A DNA stretch of 64,000 bases from Caballeronia zhejiangensis (lineage in GTDB: Bacteria > Pseudomonadota > Gammaproteobacteria > Burkholderiales > Burkholderiaceae). Where the stretch lies: NCBI RefSeq assembly GCF_000698575.1, contig NZ_JFHD01000028.1:1-64000 (forward strand). Reading direction: 5' to 3'. The notes under the pieces were generated by a model. The model did no database searches. It worked only from the letters and a program-made list of their open reading frames with translations, and had not been told where the DNA came from. Shown one piece after another: positions 52,998 to 62,113 of this stretch; within the stretch, counting starts at the first letter, position 1, and each line of letters opens with the position of its first letter. The translations under genes were made by a program, and so were the position numbers.

Positions 52998-53753
52998 TCA
53001 GACCTGAGCGATGCCGCCGTCGACGAAGAATTCCGCGCCCGCGACGAAGCTCGATTCATCGGATCCGAGGAACAGCACGACCTTCGCGACTTCGTCCGGA
53101 TCGCCGACGCGTCCGAGCGGCACGTTCGACGCCATGTAGTCGAGCAGGCCTTGCTGCTGCGCCTGATCGGGGCCGGCCAGCTCGACGAGACCAGGCGTTT
53201 TCACCGGCCCCGGGCTGACGACGTTCACGCGAATTCCGCGATCCTTCAGGTCCAGCGTCCAGCTACGCGCGAGGTTGCGCACGGCCGCCTTCGACGCGCT
53301 ATAGACGCTGAACGCGGCGGTGCCCACGCTGCCCGCCGTCGACCCGGTCAGGATCACCGATGCGCCGTCGCGCAGCAGCGGAAGCGCCTTCTGAACGGTG
53401 AAGATCGTGCCCTTCACGTTGCGCCCGAACGTGTCTTCGTAGTGCTCTTCGGTGATCGCGCCGAGCGGCAGCATCGAGCCGCCGCCGGCGTTGGCGAACA
53501 GCACGTCGATGTGCGAATGCTTCTGCTGAACGGCATCGTAGACGCGGTCGATATCCGCGAGGTTCGACATGTCCGCGCGGATGCCGACGACGCGGCCCTT
53601 CATCGACTCGACAGCCGCGTCGAGCTCCTTCTGACGACGGCCGGTGATGAACACCGACGCGCCTTCCGCCGCGAAACGCGCCGCCGTTGCATAGCCGATT
53701 CCGCTGGTGCCGCCCGTCACGACCACGACCTTGTTTTCGAATTTGCCAGTCAT
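52998..53753 (-). CDS. SDR family oxidoreductase
   Basis: The 251-residue Rossmann protein has TGGTSGIGYATAARFAAEGA, NAGGGS, a catalytic Ser in ILTGSTAGSVG and YSASKAAVRNLARS (Tyr and Lys), with VSPGPVKTPG after the active site. It is an NAD(P)-dependent dehydrogenase with unknown alcohol substrate. GGAGAACTCAA precedes the ATG at 53753. The divergent LysR gene probably controls it. Confidence 0.9.
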   Translation of the reverse strand: MTGKFENKVVVVTGGTSGIGYATAARFAAEGASVFITGRRQKELDAAVESMKGRVVGIRADMSNLADIDRVYDAVQQKHSHIDVLFANAGGGSMLPLGAITEEHYEDTFGRNVKGTIFTVQKALPLLRDGASVILTGSTAGSVGTAAFSVYSASKAAVRNLARSWTLDLKDRGIRVNVVSPGPVKTPGLVELAGPDQAQQQGLLDYMASNVPLGRVGDPDEVAKVVLFLGSDESSFVAGAEFFVDGGIAQV

Positions 53754-53884
53754 TTGAGTTCTCCGTTGGTTTCGCGTCGCACGTTGCGTCGCGTTGAAGA
53801 CATCATGCCGATGAGACAATCGGCGCGGTAGACTGCGAAACTGGGTTTGATAGTTCCAAAAATGGGTCAATCGAGGCAATCGGC

Positions 53885-54772
53885 ATGGCGGACATCAACG
53901 ATTACGTTCTATTTGCGGAAGTCGTCGGGCATGGAGGCTTCGCGGCGGCGAGCCGCGTCCTGCGCACGCCTAAATCGACGATCAGCCGACGCATCGCCGG
54001 GCTCGAAGCGCGGCTCGGCGTGCGCCTGATCGAACGTTCGACGCGCCGCTTTCGCGTGACCGACGTCGGACAGGCGTTCTACGAGCGTTGCCGGACGATC
54101 GTGCTCGACGTGCAGCAAGCCGATTCGGTCGTCTCCGAAGCGCTCAGCGAACCGCGCGGCGTGATCCGCTGCAGTTGTCCGCTCGGTCTCATGCCGACTT
54201 TGTCGAAGGCATACAACACGTTTCTGACGCGCTTTCCGAAGGCGCGCTTGCAGGTGATCGCCGTGGATCGTCCCGTCGATCTGATCGAGGAACGCATCGA
54301 CATTGCCATTCGCGTGCGCGTCAGGCTGGACACGGACGCGTCGTTGATCGTGCGGACGCTGGGGCATTCGAGCCGCATTCTGGTGGCCGCGCCCGTCGTC
54401 GCGTCGCTTTGCACGAGCGGCGACATTGCGGTGTTATCGACATTGCCGACGCTCGCGACCACCGATCAGATGGGCGAGATCGAATGGCAATTCACCGGAC
54501 CGGATGGCGCGTCGCATACGATCCGCAGCGAGCCGCGCATGACGTGCGTGGACTATATCTCACTGCGCGATGCGACGATGGCTGGGCTCGGCGTCGCCTT
54601 GCTGCCGGATCACGTTTGTCGCGAGCAGGTCGCGAGCGGCGAGCTCGTGCATGTATTTCCGTCGTGGAAAACCGAAACCGGGATCGTCCACCTCGTCTTC
54701 ACGACCCGTCGCGGGCTGCCGCCTGTCGTCCGCGCGTTCATCGATCATGTGGCGTCCATCTTTCAGCTTTGA
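53885..54772 (+). CDS. LysR family regulator
   Basis: The 295-residue protein has a LysR helix-turn-helix (about 3-60, with FAAASRVLRTPKSTISRRIA and LGVRLIERSTRRFRVT) and a LysR effector domain of the DsdC/QseA-like group. It is divergent from the SDR gene across a 131-base region, the usual arrangement for a LysR target. It ends seven bases before the convergent secreted protein gene. Confidence 0.88.
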   Translation: MADINDYVLFAEVVGHGGFAAASRVLRTPKSTISRRIAGLEARLGVRLIERSTRRFRVTDVGQAFYERCRTIVLDVQQADSVVSEALSEPRGVIRCSCPLGLMPTLSKAYNTFLTRFPKARLQVIAVDRPVDLIEERIDIAIRVRVRLDTDASLIVRTLGHSSRILVAAPVVASLCTSGDIAVLSTLPTLATTDQMGEIEWQFTGPDGASHTIRSEPRMTCVDYISLRDATMAGLGVALLPDHVCREQVASGELVHVFPSWKTETGIVHLVFTTRRGLPPVVRAFIDHVASIFQL

Positions 54773-54779
54773 ATCTCGC

Positions 54780-55277
54780 TCACGGAATGCGATAGCTGCC
54801 GGTCTTCTTGCCGACGTAGTTATATGTCCCTTTGTCCGAGGGCAGGGCGACGACTTGCTGCCAGTCGAACTGACCTTCGATGCCCTTGTATTTTCCCGTG
54901 CCCGAGCCGATCGTTCCCTTGCCCTTGGGCGTGCCGCCCTGATACGTGTAGGACTCGATGAACTTGTCGCCGTCCTTGTCCGAATAGACGCAATATCCGG
55001 TCGCCGTGCCCGCGCTGAAGCCAGCTTCGACGCAGCGCGCGGTGACGTTTTGCATCAGCGGCGATTTGTTGTTCGTCATCAGGAGCGTGGATTCGAAGAG
55101 ATACACGGCGTCATCGCCGCTCACGCTGATATTGCGCACATCCGCGCCGGATGCGGTGTACGTGGCTTCGATATTGCCTTGCTTCGGAAGCGTCTGCGCC
55201 CAAGCGGCGGATGCGCCTGCCATCAGGCTCAGAACCGGCAACGCAAGGAGTTTCGTTGAACAGGGGAAACGGGTCAT
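54780..55277 (-). CDS. Secreted protein of unknown function, MoaF/lipocalin-like pattern possible
   Basis: The 165-residue protein has a signal peptide ending AAWAQ (near residue 27). The mature part is rich in Gly, Thr and Tyr, with alternating beta patterns such as CVYSDKDGDKFIESYTYQGG and GTGKYKGIEGQFDWQQV, typical of a small beta-barrel. Similar proteins are annotated only as hypothetical. GGAGGTTGATC precedes the ATG. A lipocalin or allene-oxide-cyclase-like fold is a guess. Confidence 0.72.
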   Translation of the reverse strand: MTRFPCSTKLLALPVLSLMAGASAAWAQTLPKQGNIEATYTASGADVRNISVSGDDAVYLFESTLLMTNNKSPLMQNVTARCVEAGFSAGTATGYCVYSDKDGDKFIESYTYQGGTPKGKGTIGSGTGKYKGIEGQFDWQQVVALPSDKGTYNYVGKKTGSYRIP

Positions 55278-55505
55278 GATCAACCTCCAAAATTTTCTTC
55301 AGAACATATGGTTCGAGTTCCTAACTAATTCGAGCGAGCTTCGTCGCGGACGGATGCCTTTCGGACGGCGCTTGCACATCCCGTTATAGAAGTTTCAATC
55401 TGAAAGGTCCAGCGATTCGTCCGCACCGCTCTGGACGTTCGCGATGAAGCACGAACGTACGCGTTCCGCGCTACGCCGCCCGGCGGCTATGACAAAATCG
55501 GCCTC

Positions 55506-56510
55506 ATGAGGCCTCCTTCCCCAACCGTTCCCATCTCGGTCGTCAACGGCTTCCTTTCGGGCGCCGACCGCGCCGCGGTCATCCGGCTCGCGGAACATTC
55601 CGGCATTCCGCACGAATTACTCGGCATGCCAGCCGCGCGCGTCACACAGGAGCAGTTTTCGACGCTTTATCGCCTGCTTGCGATGGAACTTGACGACGAG
55701 ATGCCGGGAATCTTCGCGCGTCCGCTGCGCAACGGCACGCTCAAATTTCTGTGTTTGAGCCTGCTCGACGCGCCGCGTCTGGAGGTCGCGCTGCATCGCT
55801 TCGGGCAGTTCTTCCATCTGGTGCTCGATGAATTCCAGCTCGTGTCGCGCCGCGAGGGACCGTATGCGACCGTCGAATTCGTCGCGAATCCCGCTGGACC
55901 GCCCGCGAGCGCGCTCGCGCGGGAACTCGTGCTGAAGCTCGTGCACGGCGTCGCGTCGTGGCTGATCCGCGCGAAGATTCCACTCATCGAAGCGGCGTTC
56001 GAATTCATGCGGCCCGCGCAGTCCGGCGATCTGCTGTACCTGTTTCCGGGGCCGGTGCGTTTCGGCCGCGACCGCACGCTCATCGCGTTCGATGCGCGCT
56101 ATCTCGACCGCCCGATCCGTCAGCGCAAATCCGATCTCGACGCGTTTCTTCAGCGCGCGCCGGAGGACTGGATTTTCGTGTCGTTCACGGAAGAGATGGT
56201 GTGTCATCGCGTGCGGCAGTGCATCGCGACGGGCCTGCCGTCGACGCCGACCGTCGATGCCGTCGCGCAGCAGTTGCACTATTCGATGCGCACGCTCTGC
56301 CGACGTCTCGAAGCCGAGGGCACGACCTTTCAGGCGATCAAGGACGAAGTGCGCCGCGACATCGCGATCCAGCGTCTCACCCGTTCGAACGATGCCATCG
56401 CGGCCATTGCATACGACGTCGGCTTCGATAATCCGACCGCGTTTCATCGCGCGTTCCGTCACTGGACCGGCAGCACGCCCGCGGCGTACCGGCAAAGAAA
56501 AGGCGAGTGA
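55506..56510 (+). CDS. AraC family regulator (OruR/ArgR-like, Arabinose_bd N-domain)
   Basis: The 334-residue protein has an N-terminal ligand domain (about 10-200, with ARVTQEQFSTLYRLLAMELD) and a C-terminal AraC DNA-binding domain (about 240-332). This carries two helix-turn-helix motifs: VDAVAQQLHYSMRTLCRRLE and IAAIAYDVGFDNPTAFHRAF. The N-domain type is common in activators of lipid or fatty-acid genes. It precedes acyl-CoA dehydrogenase and thiolase genes and may activate them. Confidence 0.88.
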   Translation: MRPPSPTVPISVVNGFLSGADRAAVIRLAEHSGIPHELLGMPAARVTQEQFSTLYRLLAMELDDEMPGIFARPLRNGTLKFLCLSLLDAPRLEVALHRFGQFFHLVLDEFQLVSRREGPYATVEFVANPAGPPASALARELVLKLVHGVASWLIRAKIPLIEAAFEFMRPAQSGDLLYLFPGPVRFGRDRTLIAFDARYLDRPIRQRKSDLDAFLQRAPEDWIFVSFTEEMVCHRVRQCIATGLPSTPTVDAVAQQLHYSMRTLCRRLEAEGTTFQAIKDEVRRDIAIQRLTRSNDAIAAIAYDVGFDNPTAFHRAFRHWTGSTPAAYRQRKGE

Positions 56511-56534
56511 CGCGCCCAAAAGCGGCCGGCGCGT
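56510..56534 (+). terminator. Weak terminator-like hairpin after the AraC gene
   Basis: ACGCGCC (56510-56516) pairs with GGCGCGT (56528-56534) over an 11-base loop, beginning on the last base of the AraC stop codon. The T tract after it is short and interrupted, so efficiency is doubtful. Confidence 0.3.
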
Positions 56535-56673
56535 TTGGCAGATTTTGTCAGTGAAAGGGCAGATTCCGGTAGCTAAGGATTTCGGCGGCGTTGATACCAT
56601 GCATCGCAACACATCAACGTTTGTTTGCCACAGCGCGCGTTTCGTCGAAAGGCTGTGGGCCCAGGAGTCATCG

Positions 56674-58476
56674 ATGAATTACACGCCGCCCGTCAAGGAA
56701 ATGATGTTTGTCATGGAAGAGCTGGCAGATATTGCAAGCATCAGCCAGCTTCCCGGACTTGCCGATTCGAACGCGGACACAGCGCTTGCCATTCTCGACG
56801 AAGGCGCGAAACTCGCCGCCGAAGTCATCGCGCCGCTGAATGCGCGCGGCGACCAGCAGCCGAGCGAGTGGCGCGACGGCGAAGTGACGGCGACGCCCGG
56901 TTTCGCCGATGCCTTCCGTCGATACACGGAAGGCGGCTGGCAAGGCATCAGCCATCCGGCCGAATTCGGCGGACAGGGGCTCGCGAAACTGATCGCGTCG
57001 CCGTGCATCGAAATGCTGAACGCGTCGAACCTTTCCTTCGCGCTGTGCCCGCTGCTCACCGATGGCGCCATCGAAGCGTTGCTGCTCGCGGGCTCGGACG
57101 AACTGAAGGCGCGCTATCTGCCGAAGCTGATCGAAGGCGTCTGGACCGGCACGATGAATCTGACCGAGCCGCAAGCCGGCTCCGATCTCGCGCTCGTGCG
57201 TTCGCGCGCCGAACGGCAGGGCGACGGCACCTACAAGGTGTTCGGCACCAAGATTTTCATCACCTGGGGCGAGCACGACATGGCCGAGAACATCGTCCAT
57301 CTCGTGCTGGCGCGCACGCCGGACGCGCCCGAAGGCGTGAAAGGCATCTCGCTGTTCGTCGTGCCGAAGTTCCTCGTCAACGACGACGGCAGCCTCGGCG
57401 CGCGCAACGACGTGCATTGCGTGTCGATCGAGCACAAGCTCGGCATCAAGGCGAGCCCGACCGCCGTGCTCCAGTACGGCGATAACGGCGGCGCGACCGG
57501 CTATCTCGTCGGCGAAGAGAATCGCGGCCTCGAATACATGTTCGTGATGATGAACGCGGCGCGCTTCGGCGTCGGTTTGCAGGGCATCGCGCTGTCCGAC
57601 GCCGCTTATCAGAAGGCCGCCGACTATGCGAAGGAACGCGTGCAGAGCCGTCCCGTCGATGGTTCGAGCGCGGGTTCCGTCGCGATCATCCGTCATCCCG
57701 ACGTGCGGCGCATGCTCGGCACGATGCGCGCGATGACCGAAGGCGCGCGTGCGCTCGCCTACGTCGCGGCCGCGCACGCGGATATCGCCCATCATCACGA
57801 CGACGCCGACACGCGCGCCCGCCATCTCGCGCTCAACGAATTCCTCGTGCCGGTCGTGAAAGGCTGGAGCACCGAAATGGCAAACGACGTGACGAGCCTC
57901 GGCGTTCAGGTTCACGGCGGCATGGGTTTCATCGAGGAGACCGGCGCGGCGCAGCTCTATCGCGACGCGCGCATCCTCGCGATCTACGAAGGCACGACGG
58001 CGATTCAGGCGAACGATCTCGTCGGCCGCAAGACGCTGCGCGATCGCGGCGCGACGGCGCAGGTGCTGCTCGCGCAGATCGACGAGACGCTCGACGCTCT
58101 GAAATCCGTCGATGCCGGCGATGCCGCGCGCGTTTTCGATTCGATGCATCGCCGTCTCGCCGATGGCCGCGACGCGCTCGCGAACGTCGTCGCCTACGTG
58201 CTCGAATCCGCGAAGCGCGATCCGAACGCGGTGTTCGCGGGCAGCGTGCTGTATCTGAAGCTCGCGGGCATCGTGTTGTCGGGCTGGCAGATGGCGCGCG
58301 CGCTGCTCGTCGCGCAAGCCAGACGGGCCGACGATCCGGCGTTCCACGGCGCGAAGATCGCGACCGCGCACTGCTTCTCCGAATACGTGCTGACGCAGGC
58401 GCGCGCGCTGGAAACCGCGATCGTCTCGGCGCACGGCGACGATCCGCTGTTCACATTGAGCGAGGCGCAATTCTGA
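56674..58476 (+). CDS. Acyl-CoA dehydrogenase (FadE-like, long form)
   Basis: The 600-residue protein is the long ACAD type with an extra C-terminal domain. It has MNLTEPQAGSDLALVRSRAE, KIFITWGEHDMAENIVHLVL, VQVHGGMGFIEETGAAQLYR (catalytic Glu region) and ILAIYEGTTAIQANDLVGRK. This form acts on medium or long chain acyl-CoAs in many proteobacteria. CAGGAG precedes the ATG. It forms a pair with the thiolase gene 32 bases downstream, giving first and last steps of beta-oxidation. Confidence 0.93.
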   Translation: MNYTPPVKEMMFVMEELADIASISQLPGLADSNADTALAILDEGAKLAAEVIAPLNARGDQQPSEWRDGEVTATPGFADAFRRYTEGGWQGISHPAEFGGQGLAKLIASPCIEMLNASNLSFALCPLLTDGAIEALLLAGSDELKARYLPKLIEGVWTGTMNLTEPQAGSDLALVRSRAERQGDGTYKVFGTKIFITWGEHDMAENIVHLVLARTPDAPEGVKGISLFVVPKFLVNDDGSLGARNDVHCVSIEHKLGIKASPTAVLQYGDNGGATGYLVGEENRGLEYMFVMMNAARFGVGLQGIALSDAAYQKAADYAKERVQSRPVDGSSAGSVAIIRHPDVRRMLGTMRAMTEGARALAYVAAAHADIAHHHDDADTRARHLALNEFLVPVVKGWSTEMANDVTSLGVQVHGGMGFIEETGAAQLYRDARILAIYEGTTAIQANDLVGRKTLRDRGATAQVLLAQIDETLDALKSVDAGDAARVFDSMHRRLADGRDALANVVAYVLESAKRDPNAVFAGSVLYLKLAGIVLSGWQMARALLVAQARRADDPAFHGAKIATAHCFSEYVLTQARALETAIVSAHGDDPLFTLSEAQF

Positions 58477-58508
58477 CGCCTGCGCGCGAAATCAACAGGA
58501 GCGATGCA

Positions 58509-59693
58509 ATGCGTGAAGTAGTGGTGGCAAGCGGCGTGCGAACTGCGATCGGCGACTTCGGCGGCAGCCTGAAGGATTTCTCTCCGACGCAACTCGGCGC
58601 GATGATCGTGCGCGAAACGCTTCAGCGCGCGAACGTCGCGGGCGACGACGTCGGTCACGTCGTCTTCGGCAATGTCGTGCATACGGAACCGAAGGACATG
58701 TATCTCGCGCGCGTCGCGGCGATCGACGGCGGCGTCGCGCAGCACGTTCCGGCGCTGACGGTGAACCGGCTGTGCGGATCGGGCTTGCAGGCCATCGTAT
58801 CGGCTGCGCAGACGATCATGCTCGGCGACGCGGACATCGCGATCGGCGGCGGCGCGGAATCCATGAGCCGCGCGCTGTACGCGTTGCCGGGCGCGCGCTT
58901 CGGGCAGCGCATGGGCGACGGCAAGCTCGTCGACATGATGCTCGGCGCGCTGCACGATCCCTTTCAGACAATCCACATGGGCGTGACGGCGGAAAACGTC
59001 GCGCGCAAATACGGCATTTCCCGCGAGGCGCAGGATGCGCTCGCGCTCGAATCGCATCGCCGTGCGGCGCGTGCGATCGCGGAAGGCCGTTTCGGCGAGC
59101 AGATTCTGCCGATCACCGTGCGCGCGAAAAAAGGCGATGCCGTCTTCGACACCGACGAGCACGTCCGCCACGACGCGCGCCCGAGCGACTTCGAAAGCCT
59201 GAAGGCCGTGTTCGTCAAGGAGAACGGCACGGTGACGGCCGGCAACGCATCGGGCATCAACGACGCGGCGGCGGCCGTGCTGCTGATGGAGCGTGGCGAA
59301 GCCGAGCGGCGCGGCGCGAAACCGCTCGCGCGGCTCGTGTCCTACGCGCACGCGGGCGTCGATCCGGCGTATATGGGCATCGGTCCCGTGCCCGCGACGC
59401 GCAAGGCGCTGGAACGGGCGGGTCTGTCCGTCGATCAGCTCGATGTCGTCGAGGCCAACGAAGCGTTCGCCGCGCAGGCGTGCGCGGTGACGAACGAGCT
59501 CGGACTCGATCCGCGCAAGGTGAATCCGAACGGTTCGGGCATTTCGCTCGGGCATCCGGTCGGCGCGACGGGCGCGCTCATCACGGTGAAGGCGCTTTAT
59601 GAACTGAAGCGCATCGGCGGGCGTTACGCGCTCGTCACGATGTGCATCGGCGGCGGTCAGGGCATCGCGGCGATCTTCGAAAATCTTCAGTGA
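58509..59693 (+). CDS. Acetyl-CoA acyltransferase (beta-ketothiolase, BktB-like)
   Basis: The 394-residue thiolase has the nucleophile Cys in TVNRLCGSGLQAIVSAAQ (about residue 89), NEAFAAQACAV, GHPVGAT with the catalytic His and CIGGGQG with the second catalytic Cys near the C-terminus. All active-site residues are present. It cleaves 3-ketoacyl-CoA, or condenses short acyl-CoAs for PHA precursors. It follows the acyl-CoA dehydrogenase gene in the same direction and could feed or drain the phaC module upstream. Confidence 0.93.
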   Translation: MREVVVASGVRTAIGDFGGSLKDFSPTQLGAMIVRETLQRANVAGDDVGHVVFGNVVHTEPKDMYLARVAAIDGGVAQHVPALTVNRLCGSGLQAIVSAAQTIMLGDADIAIGGGAESMSRALYALPGARFGQRMGDGKLVDMMLGALHDPFQTIHMGVTAENVARKYGISREAQDALALESHRRAARAIAEGRFGEQILPITVRAKKGDAVFDTDEHVRHDARPSDFESLKAVFVKENGTVTAGNASGINDAAAAVLLMERGEAERRGAKPLARLVSYAHAGVDPAYMGIGPVPATRKALERAGLSVDQLDVVEANEAFAAQACAVTNELGLDPRKVNPNGSGISLGHPVGATGALITVKALYELKRIGGRYALVTMCIGGGQGIAAIFENLQ

Positions 59694-59694
59694 A

Positions 59695-60477
59695 TCAGCC
59701 GAACGCGGGGACGACCTGCAGGAGCGGCTCGGGCTTCACCGCGATCTCGCCGGAGAATGGGCGGTCGTGCGAGAGAATCAGCAGCATGGTCGTCGCGAGA
59801 CTCGCGCAGAAGAGCCCGATCGCGACGGCCGATGTCAGCCGGTTTTCGCCATGAACGAGCGCGATCGCGAAGACGAGACACACGGCGAGAAAGCCGAGGC
59901 ACAGCCATTTGATGCCGCTGACTTCGGACCGGCTCACCAGAATGCGCTCGCGGCGCGCTTCGAGCGCCCATTCCAGCGATACCGCTACCTGCCGCTGCGC
60001 GGTCTGCTGTCCGGGGGTTATCGCGGGCAGGGCGAGCGCGAACTGAAGCGCCTTGTTCAGCGTCGGCGGACTGATTTTCAGCGTGACCGCGCCTTGCGCC
60101 ATCATCGGCCATTCCGTATTGACGGTGTATTCGATGTATTCGCGGATCAGCTTGCGCAACTGGATCTGCGCGTCTGGCGGAAAAGCGGCGGACAGCACGA
60201 CGACGGATCGCAGCGCGCCGGCTTCGGCATCGACGGCGCCGTTGGCGCGCGCGGTGTCGTTCCAGACCTGCGCGGCGGTGAACGCGATGAGCAAGCCGAA
60301 GATGACGCCGATCGGCGAAAGCAGGCCCGGCGAAAGCGTCGTGAAGGCGCGCCGATGCGCGCTGGCCGCGAGCCGGCCCGTTACGAAGTGGATCGCCGCC
60401 CCCGCGACGCCCGTCGCGCCGAATACCACGAGCGTCATCTGCCAAAGCGGAAGGTTATGCAACCAGGTGCTCGTCAT
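59695..60477 (-). CDS. DUF4239 (bestrophin-like domain) membrane protein
   Basis: The 260-residue protein begins MTSTWLHNLPLWQMTLVVFG. It has two N-terminal membrane segments (about 12-30 and 48-68), a soluble middle part with TAAQVWNDTARANGAVDAEA and LRKLIREYIEYTVNTEWPMM, and two C-terminal segments (about 195-240). This is the DUF4239 layout; function is unknown and any channel activity is untested. GGAG stands eight bases before the ATG. It converges with the thiolase gene with one base between stops. Confidence 0.85.
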   Translation of the reverse strand: MTSTWLHNLPLWQMTLVVFGATGVAGAAIHFVTGRLAASAHRRAFTTLSPGLLSPIGVIFGLLIAFTAAQVWNDTARANGAVDAEAGALRSVVVLSAAFPPDAQIQLRKLIREYIEYTVNTEWPMMAQGAVTLKISPPTLNKALQFALALPAITPGQQTAQRQVAVSLEWALEARRERILVSRSEVSGIKWLCLGFLAVCLVFAIALVHGENRLTSAVAIGLFCASLATTMLLILSHDRPFSGEIAVKPEPLLQVVPAFG

Positions 60478-60649
60478 CGGATGCGCTCCGTGGACCCGAA
60501 CGGAGCACATTAAATCACAGTCGATGGGGGGCTTCGAAGGTGCCCGTGCGCATTTCGCCGCTGGGCTGATAGCGGGTGATAGCCGCTTCCGAACGTCAGC
60601 ACATTCGCGGCGCGCGGAAATCGACGCGGCGGTGAGTGCGGGCCACGCG

Positions 60650-60832
60650 CTAGCGAATTTTCTGTTGGCGGTCGAGTTCGCCGAGGTTCGCGAAGAATTC
60701 GTCGCCGTCGACGTGGTCAGCGCGATCGATTTGCGTATGCCCGATGGCAAGGATATCCAAGAGCGCGTTCGTTATTTGCGCGGTCGCGCCGCTTTGCGCC
60801 GCTTCGCTCTCAAGATTGATCGTCGGTTTCAT
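60650..60832 (-). CDS. Possible small protein (60 residues), unknown
   Basis: A frame from the ATG at 60832 gives MKPTINLESEAAQSGATAQI, then an acidic helical sequence with HVDGDEFFANLGELD and a basic end. Composition and codon use look like a genuine protein of this genome rather than an Arg-rich shadow frame. There is no clear ribosome binding site, and the start could be further upstream. No family was recognised. Confidence 0.45.
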   Translation of the reverse strand: MKPTINLESEAAQSGATAQITNALLDILAIGHTQIDRADHVDGDEFFANLGELDRQQKIR

Positions 60833-60934
60833 GGGGTCGGCTATGTTCACGGTCAATTCAGTCAAGGAATGAACAACCGAATCTCGACCATATTCAGTCC
60901 CGCAGCAACGCGATTCCGCCCAAAATCGCCCCAC

Positions 60935-61969
60935 TCACCGCCCGAGCCCGCTCGCCGCGATCTGCTGCTCGACATACTGCGCGAAGAGCGCGTGCATGCG
61001 CGTCGTCGGATGCAGTTCGTCGGCGAACATGTACGTCTGGTCCGCGTTCGACGTCACGTAGGTCGCCGGCGAGCACAGCAGCGACGTATCGTGCGGCGTC
61101 TTCGACGGATCGCACGCCTGCGCCGTGTTCGACACGGTGAATCCGTTGGCCTGATAGTTCGCGATGGTCTGCGTCGTCCACGTATAGGAATCGACGACGA
61201 TGACCTTGCCTTGCAGCCCGTTCGTCTGCAACGCCGAGGTCAGCGTCGCATTGAAAAGCTGCGACAGTTGCGTGAGGTTGCCGCCGCCATCGGACTGGCG
61301 GAGGCCATCGGGCGAGAGTCCGATATTCGGCACGTTCACCACCACCACATGCGTGGCTCCGCTCTGCACGATCTTGCCGACGAGTTGCGCGAGCGTCGTC
61401 GCGGCGGTCTGCACGGTCGTGTTGGCGGCGGGCGGCGTGCCCGCGCGCAGAACATCGTTCGCGCCGGCCCAAACGAGCACGAGCTGATTCGAATTGAAAC
61501 TTCCGTGCGACGACAGATAGCTCGAAATCTGCTGATTGACCGGCATTTCGATATCGCCGATCACATCGGTCAGGAACTGGTTCTGATCGGCCGGCGTGGC
61601 GACCGTGGAACCGCCTTGCGCGTAGCCCAAACCGCTTTGCGGCTTCAACTCGTGTCCGAGGTCGATCGTGAATGCCGCCGTCAGCGTGTCGCCGTAATAC
61701 TGCGCGACATTCTGCGTCCAGACCTGGCCCGGATTGGTCGTGAAGCGCCCGCCTTTGACCGCGCTCGCGATGGGCGCGTACGTGCCGACATCCGACAAGC
61801 TGTCGCCGAACGCGACGACCTGCAGCTTCACGCCGCCCGCCGGCGCGGACGGACTCGTTCCGCCCGAGTCGCTATCGCTGCCGCTGCCGCCGCCGCATGA
61901 GGTAAGCAGTGCAATCAGCACGGCAGAAATTGCGCGGCGAATGCCGGGCGTGATTCCGATCTGGCGCAT
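60935..61969 (-). CDS. SGNH/GDSL esterase-lipase lipoprotein
   Basis: The 344-residue protein has a lipobox LLTSC (Cys25), a Gly/Ser/Asp linker and then VVAFGDSLSDVGTYAP with Ser57. GLGYAQGGS, VWAGANDVL and FADELHPTTRMH (Asp and His) supply the other GDSL blocks. It is close in design to the secreted GDSL esterases (EstA/phospholipase type) but without an autotransporter barrel. It is probably an outer-membrane esterase. GGAGCGATG is at the start. A beta-helix protein gene lies upstream on the same strand. Confidence 0.88.
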   Translation of the reverse strand: MRQIGITPGIRRAISAVLIALLTSCGGGSGSDSDSGGTSPSAPAGGVKLQVVAFGDSLSDVGTYAPIASAVKGGRFTTNPGQVWTQNVAQYYGDTLTAAFTIDLGHELKPQSGLGYAQGGSTVATPADQNQFLTDVIGDIEMPVNQQISSYLSSHGSFNSNQLVLVWAGANDVLRAGTPPAANTTVQTAATTLAQLVGKIVQSGATHVVVVNVPNIGLSPDGLRQSDGGGNLTQLSQLFNATLTSALQTNGLQGKVIVVDSYTWTTQTIANYQANGFTVSNTAQACDPSKTPHDTSLLCSPATYVTSNADQTYMFADELHPTTRMHALFAQYVEQQIAASGLGR

Positions 61970-62113
61970 CGCTCCTCCGTCTCATCCTTGTCCGGGGCGG
62001 CTTCGCGCGCGTCGACGGAATGTCGTCCGGCGAGGAAGAACTCGCGGCTCCGGGTATCGATGGCAACGTCAAGCAAGAAAGATGCGCTTCCCACTCCAGC
62101 GTCAGTAACCCGC